Shown here piece by piece: positions 52,232 to 62,400 of a DNA stretch of 64,000 nucleotides. The stretch is from DATGMS01 sp035303945. Lineage in GTDB: Bacteria > Bacteroidota > Bacteroidia > Cytophagales > Cyclobacteriaceae. Under the pieces are notes generated by a model. It did not search any database and was not told the origin of the DNA. It saw nothing but the letters and a program-made list of their open reading frames with translations. Numbering within the stretch: position 1 is the stretch's first letter; each line of letters begins with the position of its first letter. The stretch is taken from assembly GCA_035303945.1 (NCBI GenBank), contig DATGQZ010000024.1, positions 13,945 to 77,944 on the forward strand, written 5' to 3'. The translations under genes were made by a program, and so were the position numbers.

Positions 52232-53530
52232 TTACCTTACCGGATATACATAGCTGCCAAATCGGGAGATGATTGCCTGCTCGAGAACATCCTGATGCTC
52301 CGGCGCGGCAATCCTTTTCAACTCATATGCCCTTTGACGTAGATTTTTGCCATACAGATATGCTACACCAAACTGAGTCACCACATATTGCACGTGGGCC
52401 CGTGTAGTAACCACACCAGCACCTTCTTTCAAGAAGGGTACAATCTTCGATTCTCCTTTGCGGGTAATGGCGTTAAGTGCCATTATCGGCTTGCCTCCCT
52501 CGGACAAAGACGCTCCACGCATAAAGTCCATCTGTCCACCCACACCTGAATAATGGTAACTTCCAATAGAATCTGCGCAGACTTGTCCGGTAAGATCTAT
52601 TTCCAAGCAGGAGTTGATAGAGATCATCCGCGGGTTTTTGCGGATCACTGATGTATCGTTTACATAAGCCGTTTCATGAAATGAAAACTCAGGGTTATCA
52701 TTTACCTTTTGATAAAGCTTATCGGTTCCTATTGCAAAGGACGAGACGATTTTTCCGGGATGGGTCCTTTTATATTTATTGGTGATTGCACCGGTTTCCA
52801 GCAGGTCGATGACACCGTCGGAAAACATTTCGGTGTGAATTCCCAAGTCTTTATGCCCACCAAGCACCCGTAACACAGCGTCCGGGATAGCCCCTATGCC
52901 CAGCTGCAAGGTGGATCGGTCTTCAATCAACTCGGCAATGTATCTGCCGATCTGCAATTCACTTTCTCCTGCCTTTGTAGCATAGCTTACCTGAGGTAAG
53001 GGATCCGCCACCTCTACAGCTGCTGCAAATTTGCTGAGATGGATCAAACCATCTCCATGCGTCCGCGGCATATTTTTGTTTACCTGGGCAATAATTACAC
53101 CGGCAGTCTCTATTGCCGCCTTGGCTATATCTACAGATACGCCTAAGGAACAAAAACCGTGTTGATCTGGAGGTGAGACATTGACGAGCGCCACATCCAA
53201 AGGAAGGATATCCCTTCGGAAAAGCTGCCCAATTTCACTTAAGAATATTGGCACATACCCTCCCTGTTCGGAATTGACGGCTTGACGTACATTTTCTGAC
53301 ACAAATAATGAGTTGATAAAGAAGCTGCCTTTGCAACTCGCATCAGCCAAAGGCATTGCTCCCAACGTTGTGATGGATACCACCTCAACATTTTCCAGTT
53401 CTTCCTTTCTGTTAGCCAAGGCTTTGAGAAGTGTCGTGGGAGTAGCAGCACTGCCATGTACAAAAATCCGCTGATGACTTTTAACGGCTTTTACAGCTTC
53501 CTCAGCGGTAGTGTATTTTATATCCATCAT
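52232..53530 (-). CDS. Acetyl-CoA hydrolase / CoA-transferase family protein
   Basis: Class I CoA-transferase-like fold of the Cat1/4-hydroxybutyrate CoA-transferase group. RIFVHGSAATPTTLLKAL is the N-terminal block, ALVNVSPPDQHGFCSLGVSV the middle, and SCLEIDLTGQVCADSIGSYH followed by YSGVGGQMDFMRGA the C-terminal block containing the candidate catalytic Glu. 432 aa. The likely reaction is exchange or hydrolysis of short-chain acyl-CoA. It is divergent from icmF (about 230 bp), an enzyme that also acts on short branched acyl-CoA. Confidence 0.9.
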   Translation of the reverse strand: MMDIKYTTAEEAVKAVKSHQRIFVHGSAATPTTLLKALANRKEELENVEVVSITTLGAMPLADASCKGSFFINSLFVSENVRQAVNSEQGGYVPIFLSEIGQLFRRDILPLDVALVNVSPPDQHGFCSLGVSVDIAKAAIETAGVIIAQVNKNMPRTHGDGLIHLSKFAAAVEVADPLPQVSYATKAGESELQIGRYIAELIEDRSTLQLGIGAIPDAVLRVLGGHKDLGIHTEMFSDGVIDLLETGAITNKYKRTHPGKIVSSFAIGTDKLYQKVNDNPEFSFHETAYVNDTSVIRKNPRMISINSCLEIDLTGQVCADSIGSYHYSGVGGQMDFMRGASLSEGGKPIMALNAITRKGESKIVPFLKEGAGVVTTRAHVQYVVTQFGVAYLYGKNLRQRAYELKRIAAPEHQDVLEQAIISRFGSYVYPVR

Positions 53531-53764
53531 CTAAATCTTTAAAAGGTGAGAATTTGAATAAGTGTCCCTTTTGCTGCCAATATTTTTATTGAAAATATTT
53601 TAAGTAATATTGTCTTAATAAAAGAAGCCTTCAGAACACACAAAGTTACAGTTCGTTGAATCTTTTGGTAAGATTAGCGCGAATTTTAATCATTTTTGAT
53701 GACGTTGATCATCCTTTTCAATGATTTTGGTTCTTTAGGCCAACGTCGCCTGAAAATCAATTGG

Positions 53765-56700
53765 ATGAATAACATTACTTATATGTCAGGATCACCCGAG
53801 AAATATATCCCCCGAAATGCAGTCAGGATTGTCACCGCCGGCTCTCTCTTTGATGGACACGATGCTGCCATCAATATAATGAGAAGGATTATTCAAGCTT
53901 CCGGCTGCGAAGTTATTCACTTAGGGCATAATCGATCTGTACAGGAAATTGTAGACTGTGCCGTTCAAGAAGATGTACAGGCCATCGCAGTCACCTCGTA
54001 TCAGGGTGGGCATATGGAGTTTTTCCGCTATATGTTTGATCTCTTGCAGGAGAAAGGTGCATCACATATAAAAATATTTGGAGGTGGTGGCGGCACTATT
54101 TTACCTGAAGAAAAACAGCAATTGGAGGCTTATGGTATTGCCCATATTTATTCTCCAGATGAAGGCCGCTCCTTAGGCCTGCAAGGCATGATAGACGACC
54201 TGATCCGCCAAGCTGACTTCCCTTTGGGCGAGAAAGTGGTTATCTCAGATGAACGCTCTATAAAAAAACATGAGACTATAGCACGATTAATTACTGCAGC
54301 AGAAAATTTCCCTACTGAAAACCAATCCCTTTTGGACAAGATCCGGTCTCTGGCGAGTCAAAACCGGGTGCCAGTATTAGGAATCACGGGCACCGGGGGT
54401 TCAGGCAAATCCTCTTTGGTGGATGAGCTGATGAGGAGATTTTTAGCGGCTTTTAAAGAGCAACACATTGACAAGCAAATCGGCATCATTTCCGTTGATC
54501 CCTCCAAACGTAAAACGGGAGGTGCCCTTTTAGGCGATAGGATAAGGATGAATGCTATCCATCATCCCCAAGTGTACATGCGTTCCCTAGCCACCCGGCA
54601 AGCCAACCTGTCATTGCCCTCCTCGGTTACCGACGCAGTTAACATCCTCAAAGCAGCCGATGTGGCCCTTATCATTTTGGAGACTTCGGGCATCGGCCAG
54701 TCGGGATCAGAAATTATAGAGCATGCGGATCTGTCGTTATACGTGATGACCCAAGAGTATGGTGCCGCATCCCAACTAGAAAAGATCGACATGCTGGACT
54801 ATGCGGATATCATTGCGCTCAACAAGTTTGACAAGAAGGGGGCACTAGATGCCCTCAGGGACGTCAAAAAGCAATTCCGAAGAAACCACGGTTTGTGGGA
54901 AGCCGCGGAGGACGAGCTTCCAATATTTGGAACCATCGCTTCCCAATTTAACGACCCGGGTGTGAATCGGTTATTTGCGGCACTTATTGACAAACTGGCT
55001 ACTAAAAGCAATCTTAAAATTGATTTAACGGGCGGAACTGCGCAAGAACTTCCAGGTAGGGCATCCATCATTCCTCCATCCAGAGTGCGGTATTTATCCG
55101 AAATAGTAGAAGGCAATAAGAAATACGATCAATGGGTGGAGCAGCAAAAAGAAGTGGCCCAACAGCTATATGGCATTCAAAAGTCAATTGAAGCTGCACA
55201 AGAAAGCATCCCCTCCCTTAGTGTTCAGCTGGTGGAAGGCCTTCATTCCCTTTACCAGCAATTGGAAGGCAAACTTGATCCTTCAAACAGAAAAAAGCTT
55301 GAAGAATGGCCTAGTGTGGTATCATCGTACGCCAATGACTATTACAGCTTTGAGGTGAGGGGGAAAGAAATCAAGATCAAAACCTTTACTGAATCCCTTT
55401 CCCATAGCCAGATCCCTAAAATTTCCCTCCCGAAATATGAAGCGTGGGGGGATTTGCTCAGGTGGATGCTTAGGGAGAATGTGCCAGGCAGCTTTCCCTA
55501 CACTTCAGGGGTTTTTCCCTTTAAGCGGGAGGGCGAAGATCCTACCCGGATGTTTGCCGGCGAAGGAGGTCCTGAAAGGACCAATAAACGCTTTCATTAT
55601 TTGTCACATAGTAGTCCCGCAAAAAGGCTATCAACTGCCTTTGATTCGGTCACCCTTTATGGTGAAGACCCGGATCATCGCCCGGACATTTATGGAAAAA
55701 TAGGTAATTCGGGAGTGAATATCTGTTGTTTGGACGATGCCAAAAAGCTTTACTCAGGTTTTAACCTTGCCGATCCGCTCACCTCTGTCTCTATGACGAT
55801 AAATGGTCCTGCAGCGACCATGACCGCCTTTTTCATGAATGCAGCTATTGATCAGCAGTGCGAAATGTATATCAGACATCATGGCATGGAAGAAGAGGTA
55901 ACAGCAAAAATCGAGGAAATCTTTGTGTTGCATCCCCATTCGCGTCCTCGTTATGTCGGTGCCATTCCCGAAGGTCACAATGGCCTCGGACTTATGCTTC
56001 TTGGTGTTTCAGGAGATGAGGTACTTCCTAGAGAAATTTATGAAGCAATAAAAAAAGGTACCTTGTCGCGCGTGAGAGGAACAGTACAAGCCGACATCTT
56101 AAAAGAAGATCAAGCACAAAACACCTGCATTTTCTCCACAGAATTTTCCCTCCGCCTCATGGGCGATGTACAGCAGTATTTTATTGATCAGGAAGTGCGA
56201 AACTTCTATTCTGTGTCAATATCAGGCTACCATATCGCAGAGGCAGGCGCCAATCCCATCACACAGTTGGCCCTGACCCTGTCAAATGGTTTTACCTATG
56301 TGGAATACTATCTGTCCAGAGGCATGCACATCGACGAGTTTGCTCCCAATCTCTCATTCTTCTTTTCAAACGGTGTTGATCCGGAATATGCTGTCATCGG
56401 AAGGGTTGCCCGCCGCATTTGGGCGAAGGCCATGAAGCTAAAGTATGGAGCCAACGAACGCTCCCAAATGCTGAAGTATCACATCCAAACCTCCGGTAGG
56501 TCTTTGCATGCACAGGAAATCGACTTCAACGATATCCGAACCACTTTGCAGGCTTTGTATGCCATATACGACAACTGTAATTCCCTACACACCAACGCCT
56601 ACGACGAGGCCATCACTACACCTACAGAAGCTTCTGTGCGTAGAGCGATGGCTATTCAGCTTATCATCAACAGAGAATTTGGGCTTGCTAAAAACGAAAA

Positions 56701-57175
56701 TCCATTACAGGGTGCTTTTATAATAGAGGAATTAACAGATCTGGTGGAAGAGGCTGTCTATGCTGAATTTGACAGAATTACCGAGCGGGGCGGGGTGCTG
56801 GGCGCTATGGAGACCATGTATCAAAGGGGCAAAATTCAGGAAGAAAGTTTATATTACGAGACTTTAAAACACAAAGGGGAGCTACCCATCATTGGCGTAA
56901 ATACCTTTCTGTCCGCCACGGGTTCACCGACCGTGAATCCTGGAGAAGTGATAAGGGCGACCCAAGCCGAAAAAGAGCAGCAGATACGCACTTTACAGCA
57001 GCTGCATCAACGGCATGAACAAAAGGCCCAATCCGCCCTCCGGTCTCTACAGCAAAAGGCGGTAGCTAACGAAAACATCTTTGAACAATTGATGGAGACC
57101 ACCAAATACTGCTCCTTGGGCCAGATCACCCATGCGCTTTATGAGGTAGGGGGGCAGTATAGAAGAAATATGTAA
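53765..57175 (+). CDS. icmF: IcmF, fused isobutyryl-CoA mutase with its G-protein chaperone
   Basis: Coenzyme-B12 radical enzyme interconverting isobutyryl-CoA and n-butyryl-CoA. Domain order (numbered from the ATG at 53765, 1,136 aa): B12-binding domain with the cobalt-ligand His32 in FDGHDAAIN, a MeaB-like GTPase with the P-loop GTGGSGKSS near 207, and the large mutase domain. Phe584 (SGVFPF) and Gln785 (QAQNTCIF) occupy the positions that are Tyr89 and Arg207 in methylmalonyl-CoA mutase, as expected for the isobutyryl enzyme. Frames from TTG 53696 would add 23 unconserved residues. osmC follows 26 bp downstream. Confidence 0.93.
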   Translation: MNNITYMSGSPEKYIPRNAVRIVTAGSLFDGHDAAINIMRRIIQASGCEVIHLGHNRSVQEIVDCAVQEDVQAIAVTSYQGGHMEFFRYMFDLLQEKGASHIKIFGGGGGTILPEEKQQLEAYGIAHIYSPDEGRSLGLQGMIDDLIRQADFPLGEKVVISDERSIKKHETIARLITAAENFPTENQSLLDKIRSLASQNRVPVLGITGTGGSGKSSLVDELMRRFLAAFKEQHIDKQIGIISVDPSKRKTGGALLGDRIRMNAIHHPQVYMRSLATRQANLSLPSSVTDAVNILKAADVALIILETSGIGQSGSEIIEHADLSLYVMTQEYGAASQLEKIDMLDYADIIALNKFDKKGALDALRDVKKQFRRNHGLWEAAEDELPIFGTIASQFNDPGVNRLFAALIDKLATKSNLKIDLTGGTAQELPGRASIIPPSRVRYLSEIVEGNKKYDQWVEQQKEVAQQLYGIQKSIEAAQESIPSLSVQLVEGLHSLYQQLEGKLDPSNRKKLEEWPSVVSSYANDYYSFEVRGKEIKIKTFTESLSHSQIPKISLPKYEAWGDLLRWMLRENVPGSFPYTSGVFPFKREGEDPTRMFAGEGGPERTNKRFHYLSHSSPAKRLSTAFDSVTLYGEDPDHRPDIYGKIGNSGVNICCLDDAKKLYSGFNLADPLTSVSMTINGPAATMTAFFMNAAIDQQCEMYIRHHGMEEEVTAKIEEIFVLHPHSRPRYVGAIPEGHNGLGLMLLGVSGDEVLPREIYEAIKKGTLSRVRGTVQADILKEDQAQNTCIFSTEFSLRLMGDVQQYFIDQEVRNFYSVSISGYHIAEAGANPITQLALTLSNGFTYVEYYLSRGMHIDEFAPNLSFFFSNGVDPEYAVIGRVARRIWAKAMKLKYGANERSQMLKYHIQTSGRSLHAQEIDFNDIRTTLQALYAIYDNCNSLHTNAYDEAITTPTEASVRRAMAIQLIINREFGLAKNENPLQGAFIIEELTDLVEEAVYAEFDRITERGGVLGAMETMYQRGKIQEESLYYETLKHKGELPIIGVNTFLSATGSPTVNPGEVIRATQAEKEQQIRTLQQLHQRHEQKAQSALRSLQQKAVANENIFEQLMETTKYCSLGQITHALYEVGGQYRRNM

Positions 57176-57201
57176 AACGAACACAACTAGTAAAACAGAA
57201 C

Positions 57202-57618
57202 ATGTCAAAAAGATCAATTACGCTGAAAATGATTGCTGATCGTGAGTACAAATCAGTTAACCCCACCGGAAACACGGTTGCCATCGATATGTATGATGGC
57301 AAGGAGAAACAACATCAATCTCCCATGGAGCTGTTGTTATCCGCACTTGCCGGCTGTGCATCAGTAGATGCTGTTTTGATGATGAAAAAGAAAAGAAGGG
57401 AGATTCAGGCCTTTGAAGTAGAAGCAGAAGGCGAAAGGAATGATGGAATCCCTGCATTCTACAAGTCTATTCATCTAAAATTCAAGCTAACCTCTCCGGA
57501 TGCTACCCAGGAGGAGTTTGAAAAAGTTATTAAGCTCGCTGTGGAAAAATATTGCTCTGTGGCCTCTTCGCTCAAATCAGAAATCACCTATTCATCCTTC
57601 GTCCTACGCCTGGCATGA
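57202..57618 (+). CDS. OsmC/Ohr-family protein
   Basis: 138-aa OsmC-fold protein: MELLLSALAGCASVDAVLMM contains the first redox-type Cys, and VEKYCSVASSL the second, both at the positions used for peroxide reduction in OsmC/Ohr. It probably detoxifies organic hydroperoxides. It is 26 bp after icmF and overlaps the next small gene by 4 bp (ATGA). Confidence 0.9.
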   Translation: MSKRSITLKMIADREYKSVNPTGNTVAIDMYDGKEKQHQSPMELLLSALAGCASVDAVLMMKKKRREIQAFEVEAEGERNDGIPAFYKSIHLKFKLTSPDATQEEFEKVIKLAVEKYCSVASSLKSEITYSSFVLRLA

Positions 57619-57854
57619 GAGTCATCAAAGAGTTATCCCTCCACGCGATCAAAGTGTCTGTTTTTTCCTGGAACAATAAGTATTTGATCAAATTTGAACA
57701 GGGGATGATTGAGCAGACTTATAAGGTCAGCGAAATGGACCTTGCCGATGAAGAAGAACTAGAGGTTTTCTGGTCAGAAGCATTTATGTCAGAGGTGCAA
57801 AAAAGATTTGATGAAATGCATCAATCACTTAGAAATCAGTTGGAAAATATTTAA
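57615..57854 (+). CDS. Small hypothetical protein, 79 aa, coupled to osmC
   Basis: The ATG at 57615 overlaps the osmC stop (ATGA). The product starts MRVIKELSLHAIKVSVFSWN and ends in an amphipathic helix (FMSEVQKRFDEMHQSLRNQL); the N-terminal half is beta-rich (KYLIKFEQGMIEQTYKV). No known domain. The tight overlap and acidic central loop suggest a real translated gene. A longer frame upstream only reads osmC sequence out of phase. Confidence 0.7.
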   Translation: MRVIKELSLHAIKVSVFSWNNKYLIKFEQGMIEQTYKVSEMDLADEEELEVFWSEAFMSEVQKRFDEMHQSLRNQLENI

Positions 57855-58052
57855 CTTGCCATATCTTTGACTATTCAAGGATGAAGTATGGCTTTTCGGT
57901 CCTATCAGTCGGATAATTGTTTTTTACAATCAGTGACAATGAAGAAAATTAAATCAGGAGCCGAATCAAGCATAAACAATAACTTTCTATTCCAGAAAAG
58001 AAGTTACCAGTAAATTATTTAAAATAGAAGTAGCCCTTTAGGCTGGTCTTGA

Positions 58053-58066
58053 GTATATTAATATAC
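58053..58066. promoter_or_regulatory. 14-bp perfect palindrome upstream of the hybrid histidine kinase
   Basis: GTATATTAATATAC, 57 bases before the GTG at 58123. It is AT-rich and could be an operator or a chance palindrome; the rest of the 270-bp region holds no other clear element. Confidence 0.3.
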
Positions 58067-58122
58067 AGGACTCAATAAAGGCGCAGCATCTGGGCTTACT
58101 CCTTGAAGATTGATAATAAAAA

Positions 58123-61032
58123 GTGGTTTCAGCAGATGGCCACAAACAAGCGTATTCAAGCACCTTATTGAACTGGTTTTCGGTGAACAACGAAGCAAAA
58201 ACACATAGCGCAAACATTTCCAAGAGGTTCTGGGCCTTGACCGGAATGGGAATATCATCAGTGCTGATGATCGGGATGCTCTCTTACTTTTTGTACTCCA
58301 TTCTGTCGGAGCATCTCACCACCAGTACCAAGGACTATTTAAGTAAAGAAGCACAGCTCGCCTCCAGTGATGTGCAGCGGGAATTTGCCGCGCTGAAGGA
58401 GGATATGAATTACTATGTGAACCGAATCTTCGAGAACGAAACGCTTGACGAAAGGCGTATCAACAGGCTCTTGAGCAAATACCCACACATTGTTGACTCC
58501 ATATATGTCCAAACTAAAGAGCAGTCGCTGGTCTTTACCTTAGATGAAGCAGATTCTATGGTCGGTTTTGACCAACAAAAAAGCCTGACGGAGCCGCTCG
58601 ACAGCTACTTGTCTGTAACTGCCAATTCCGGAGCCGGCATGCTTTCGGCTAAGTTGGACCTTCCTGGCTTTTTCGAAGAAGTGTCTTCTCCATACTTCAT
58701 TTCAGGCAGCAAATTCGTTTTTGAAAGCGGCAATTTCCTCCGCATTAATTCAGCCGAATATCAAATAGAACAACTGCCTGCATCATTGTTGGATTCGATA
58801 ATGGGTGATATTGATGAAGGTTGGTGGGCAAGTTATGAGTCACAGCTTGTCAACCAAGCAGGAGGAAATGCTACAACTCAAAACACAATTATTGTTCAAG
58901 CGCCTTTTAAATTGAGCCCGCTCCCGCAGGATTTCGCGTTTGTTTTTGTGCAGGAAAAGAAAACCTTGCTCACCGATCTATACAGTCCTTACTTATACCT
59001 ATTTGTGGCACTTTTTGGGGTGTTGATATTTGTGCTGTTCCTGATGCTGAAGTTTTTCGAAAACACCTACAGAAATAAACTCCTGCTTGAGAAGAACACC
59101 AATGAGATCAACCTGTTGTTCAAGCAACAAACGATGCTGCTGCAACAATCCAATGGGTTTGTCTACTACCATGACAAGTATGGAAAGGTGTACAAGGTAA
59201 GTGAAAACGTGAAGGACGTGCTAGGCCATAGCCCGCAGGACTTCGTCAAAAAAGTTAAGCAACTGATTCCTCAGGATGATTTGGCAAAGATCCAGTCCAT
59301 TGCTATGGATGCCTTGGAGAACAAGAAAGAATATGTGTATTATGAAACCGGGCTTACCAAAGCGGATGGCACTGTTATCAGGACGAAAAATTTTGAAAAG
59401 TTCTTCTTTGATGAGAACAAGAACTTTACCGGCAGCATAGGCATCTGTACTGATATCCACGAGAAATACCTAGCCGATCAAGAACTCCTCAAGAGCGAAA
59501 ACCGATTGAGAGCGGTGCTTAATAGCCTTCCTGACACCATTTACATCTACAACAACGAAGGGGTGTTTTTGGACTATTATGTACAGCATGAAGATCTTTT
59601 GGTCGCACCCGCTGAAGAAGCAGTTGGCAGTCCTATTTCAGAAATATTCCCTTATCCTCTAAACGAAAAAATCCAGGATGCTTTCCAAAAGTCGTTAAAG
59701 ACGGGAAAAATGCAAACGCAGGAAATCGATGTGATCATCAATGGAGGGAAAAAATATTTTGAAATACGATTCTTCAAACTGGACGATTTGAAAGTTATTT
59801 CCTTAGCAAGAGATATTACTGATCAAAAACTGTGGGAAAATGGTCTGAAAGAAGCTAAGGAAGCAGCTGAATCGGCCAACAGGCACAAATCTGAGTTTCT
59901 CGCCAATATGAGCCACGAAATACGAACACCGATGAATGGCTTGTTGGGGATGGTGGGTTTGTTAGGTACTACGCCCCTGAGCCCCGAACAGAAAAAGTAT
60001 GTCTCGATTATTGAGGATTCAGGTGATGCCCTGTTGTCCATTGTCAATGACATTCTCGACTACTCCAAGATTGAAGCAGGTCGCCTTGAACTGCAATTAT
60101 CAAGTTTCCACTTCCGGAACGAAATTGACGCAATAGTAAATATCTTTTCGGGGATGGTGATCGAGAAGAACATCCACCTTGGGCTCACCATAAGTGACAA
60201 TATCCCTGAAGTAGTGTTGCTGGACCGCAAAAAACTAAAGCAGATCCTTTTCAATATCATTGGTAATGCCGTCAAGTTTACGCCCAAAGGAGGTTCAATA
60301 GATGTCACTGTATCCGGGGAAGTTATTATCTCCAACAACCTGATGTTATATTTCTCTATAAAAGACACAGGAAAAGGCATCCCTTCGACCCATATCCATA
60401 AACTTGCGCAACCTTTCGTGCAGGTGGACAGTAGCGACACGCGCGAACATGCTGGCACAGGACTAGGCTTGGCTATCGCAAGTAAACTCATAGAGCTTAT
60501 GGGTGGTATTTTGCAGATCGAAAGTGAGGAAAATGTGGGTTCGGAATTTTCTTTCACGATTATAGCCAGGGTACCTGAAGAAATTGCTGTTCAGGAATCA
60601 CTGACGGAAGATGTGGCCGAAGCGCGGCCTTTAAAACTAGAGAACTTCTCTGAAGATTATCCTATGAATATCCTGTTGGTGGAGGACAACAATATTAACC
60701 AGCAGTTTATGACGATGGTATTGTCCCAGATGGGTTACCGACCAGATGTAGCTTGCAATGGGCAGGAAGCCGTGGACATGGTAAAGGCTAAGGTATATGA
60801 CCTGATATTCATGGACCATCAGATGCCAAAAATGAACGGTTCCGAGGCCACGCAGATCATTCGACAATTGAACAATGGAAAACTAGCCAGAATTATCGGA
60901 TTGTCAGCAAACGTGTTGGATGACTCGCTAAAAAGTTTCTACCAAGACGGTAAGGATGGCTACCTCACCAAGCCAGTTAAAATAGAAACTATTGTAGAGG
61001 CTATAAAAGCCAGTTTCGAAAGAACCAGCTGA
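58123..61032 (+). CDS. Hybrid sensor histidine kinase with receiver domain
   Basis: Up to 969 aa. An N-terminal transmembrane helix (about 40-62) and a second at about 288-311 enclose a periplasmic sensor of ~225 residues with no domain I can name. Two PAS-like domains follow (about 335-455 and 465-570), then HisKA with His598 (NMSHEIRTPMNG), HATPase boxes (FNIIGNAVKFT, DTGKGIP, GTGLGLAI), and a C-terminal receiver with Asp898 (IFMDHQMPKMNG). There is no output domain and no adjacent regulator, so its phosphorelay partner lies elsewhere. Start uncertain: GTG at 58123 or GTG at 58183. Confidence 0.92.
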   Translation: MVSADGHKQAYSSTLLNWFSVNNEAKTHSANISKRFWALTGMGISSVLMIGMLSYFLYSILSEHLTTSTKDYLSKEAQLASSDVQREFAALKEDMNYYVNRIFENETLDERRINRLLSKYPHIVDSIYVQTKEQSLVFTLDEADSMVGFDQQKSLTEPLDSYLSVTANSGAGMLSAKLDLPGFFEEVSSPYFISGSKFVFESGNFLRINSAEYQIEQLPASLLDSIMGDIDEGWWASYESQLVNQAGGNATTQNTIIVQAPFKLSPLPQDFAFVFVQEKKTLLTDLYSPYLYLFVALFGVLIFVLFLMLKFFENTYRNKLLLEKNTNEINLLFKQQTMLLQQSNGFVYYHDKYGKVYKVSENVKDVLGHSPQDFVKKVKQLIPQDDLAKIQSIAMDALENKKEYVYYETGLTKADGTVIRTKNFEKFFFDENKNFTGSIGICTDIHEKYLADQELLKSENRLRAVLNSLPDTIYIYNNEGVFLDYYVQHEDLLVAPAEEAVGSPISEIFPYPLNEKIQDAFQKSLKTGKMQTQEIDVIINGGKKYFEIRFFKLDDLKVISLARDITDQKLWENGLKEAKEAAESANRHKSEFLANMSHEIRTPMNGLLGMVGLLGTTPLSPEQKKYVSIIEDSGDALLSIVNDILDYSKIEAGRLELQLSSFHFRNEIDAIVNIFSGMVIEKNIHLGLTISDNIPEVVLLDRKKLKQILFNIIGNAVKFTPKGGSIDVTVSGEVIISNNLMLYFSIKDTGKGIPSTHIHKLAQPFVQVDSSDTREHAGTGLGLAIASKLIELMGGILQIESEENVGSEFSFTIIARVPEEIAVQESLTEDVAEARPLKLENFSEDYPMNILLVEDNNINQQFMTMVLSQMGYRPDVACNGQEAVDMVKAKVYDLIFMDHQMPKMNGSEATQIIRQLNNGKLARIIGLSANVLDDSLKSFYQDGKDGYLTKPVKIETIVEAIKASFERTS

Positions 61033-61038
61033 TGGAGC

Positions 61039-61071
61039 AAAAAAAGGCCGATTTGAATCGGCCTTTTTTTT
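61039..61071. terminator. Terminator between the hybrid kinase and the E2 gene
   Basis: A run of A, then GGCCGAT / ATCGGCC with a very short loop, then a run of eight or more T. It is placed between two convergent stops and can serve both directions. Confidence 0.9.
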
Positions 61072-62344
61072 ACAAACTCATGTCTAAGTCAATAGCTTCT
61101 AAGTATTCCGCCACCCGCTTGACAAACATTCCCCCCAAGGCGCCGTCCACCACACGATGGTCGTAGGAATGGGAAAGGAACATTTTATGTCTGATACCTA
61201 TGGCATCTCCTGTAGGTGTTTCTATTACCGCAGGTTTTTTTGTAATAGTACCTACTGCCAAAATTGCAACTTGAGGTTGAACAATGATAGGTGTCCCCAT
61301 TACATTACCAAATACCCCCACATTGGAAAGCGTATAAGTCCCACCTTGTACTTCATCTGCTGTCAACTTGTTCTTGCGAGCCCTTTGCGCCAGATCATTG
61401 ATCTTTTTGGACAAGCCAACCAAGTTGTATTGATCCGCATTTTTTATGACAGGGACAATTAGGTTGCCCGTTGGCAATGCTACCGCCACTCCTATATTGA
61501 TGTCCTTCTTGACAATAATTTTGTTTCCATCCACTGACACGTTGATCATTGGATAATCCTTAATGGCTTTGGCAATGGCTTGAACAAAGAAAGGAGTAAA
61601 AGTTAAAGATTCACCTTCCTTCTGCTTATAGGCTTCCTTGTGTTTATCCCTCCACAATACCAAATCGGTCACGTCTGCTTCCACAAATGAGGTGACGTGA
61701 GCAGAGATCCGCTTGGAATCAATCATGCGTTGGGCAATCATTGACCTCATACGGTCCATCTCCACAATTTCGTCCTCTGCGCTGAGACTGGCTGCTACAA
61801 CGGGGCTGGAAACGTCCGCCGACGTTTGCTCAGATCGGTTGGCGATATAATTAAGCATATCCTGTTTGGTGACCCGACCCTCTTTTCCAGTACCTGGGAT
61901 AGTCGCCAACTCTACAGGTCCAATCCCCTCTTCTTTAGCCATACTTTTGACCAAAGGCGAGTAAAAGCGGTTGTCCTCCACAGTAAGGGCTGGCGCTGCA
62001 GGTGCTTGCGTAACGACGGGGTCTGGAAGGACTGCCGCTGAAGCAACTTGCTTCTCTGGCTGCACCGCGGCTTTTTCGCTTATTGATTCGCTAGTATGTA
62101 CACCGTTTGTTTCGATCAAGGCTATAGGCGTACCTACACCTACCACTTCCCCTTCTTTTACCAATATTTTTTTTAAGATACCTCCATTGGGTGCTGGCAC
62201 CTCTGTGTCCACTTTATCTGTCGCCACCTCTAAGACTGACTCATCTTGTTCAATGGTATCCCCCTCTTTCTTTAACCAAGTGAGGATGGTACCTTCTATG
62301 ATGCTTTCTCCCATCTGGGGCATTACCATTTCTATAGTTGCCAT
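61070..62344 (-). CDS. 2-oxoacid dehydrogenase E2 component (dihydrolipoamide acyltransferase)
   Basis: Transfers acyl groups from lipoamide to CoA in a 2-oxoacid dehydrogenase complex. Lipoyl domain (about 1-80) with the lipoyl-Lys in EVATDKVDTEVPA, a Pro/Ala-rich linker, a peripheral-subunit-binding domain (YSPLVKSMAKEEGIGPVELATIPGTGKEGRVTKQD read across about 132-168), and a catalytic domain with HRVVDGALG at the C-terminus. 424 aa. The branched-chain or the 2-oxoglutarate complex are both possible; E1 and E3 are not in the window. cinA precedes it on the same strand by 56 bp. Confidence 0.93.
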   Translation of the reverse strand: MATIEMVMPQMGESIIEGTILTWLKKEGDTIEQDESVLEVATDKVDTEVPAPNGGILKKILVKEGEVVGVGTPIALIETNGVHTSESISEKAAVQPEKQVASAAVLPDPVVTQAPAAPALTVEDNRFYSPLVKSMAKEEGIGPVELATIPGTGKEGRVTKQDMLNYIANRSEQTSADVSSPVVAASLSAEDEIVEMDRMRSMIAQRMIDSKRISAHVTSFVEADVTDLVLWRDKHKEAYKQKEGESLTFTPFFVQAIAKAIKDYPMINVSVDGNKIIVKKDINIGVAVALPTGNLIVPVIKNADQYNLVGLSKKINDLAQRARKNKLTADEVQGGTYTLSNVGVFGNVMGTPIIVQPQVAILAVGTITKKPAVIETPTGDAIGIRHKMFLSHSYDHRVVDGALGGMFVKRVAEYLEAIDLDMSL

Positions 62345-62400
62345 GCTACTTTTTTATGTTGGTACAATAGGATTTAAATCGCAACGAAGCTATTCCTCTT

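Noticed and set aside
53662..53682. GG-N10-GC spacing upstream of icmF
   Set aside because: Flanking bases do not fit TGGCAC or TTGC; only the spacing matches.
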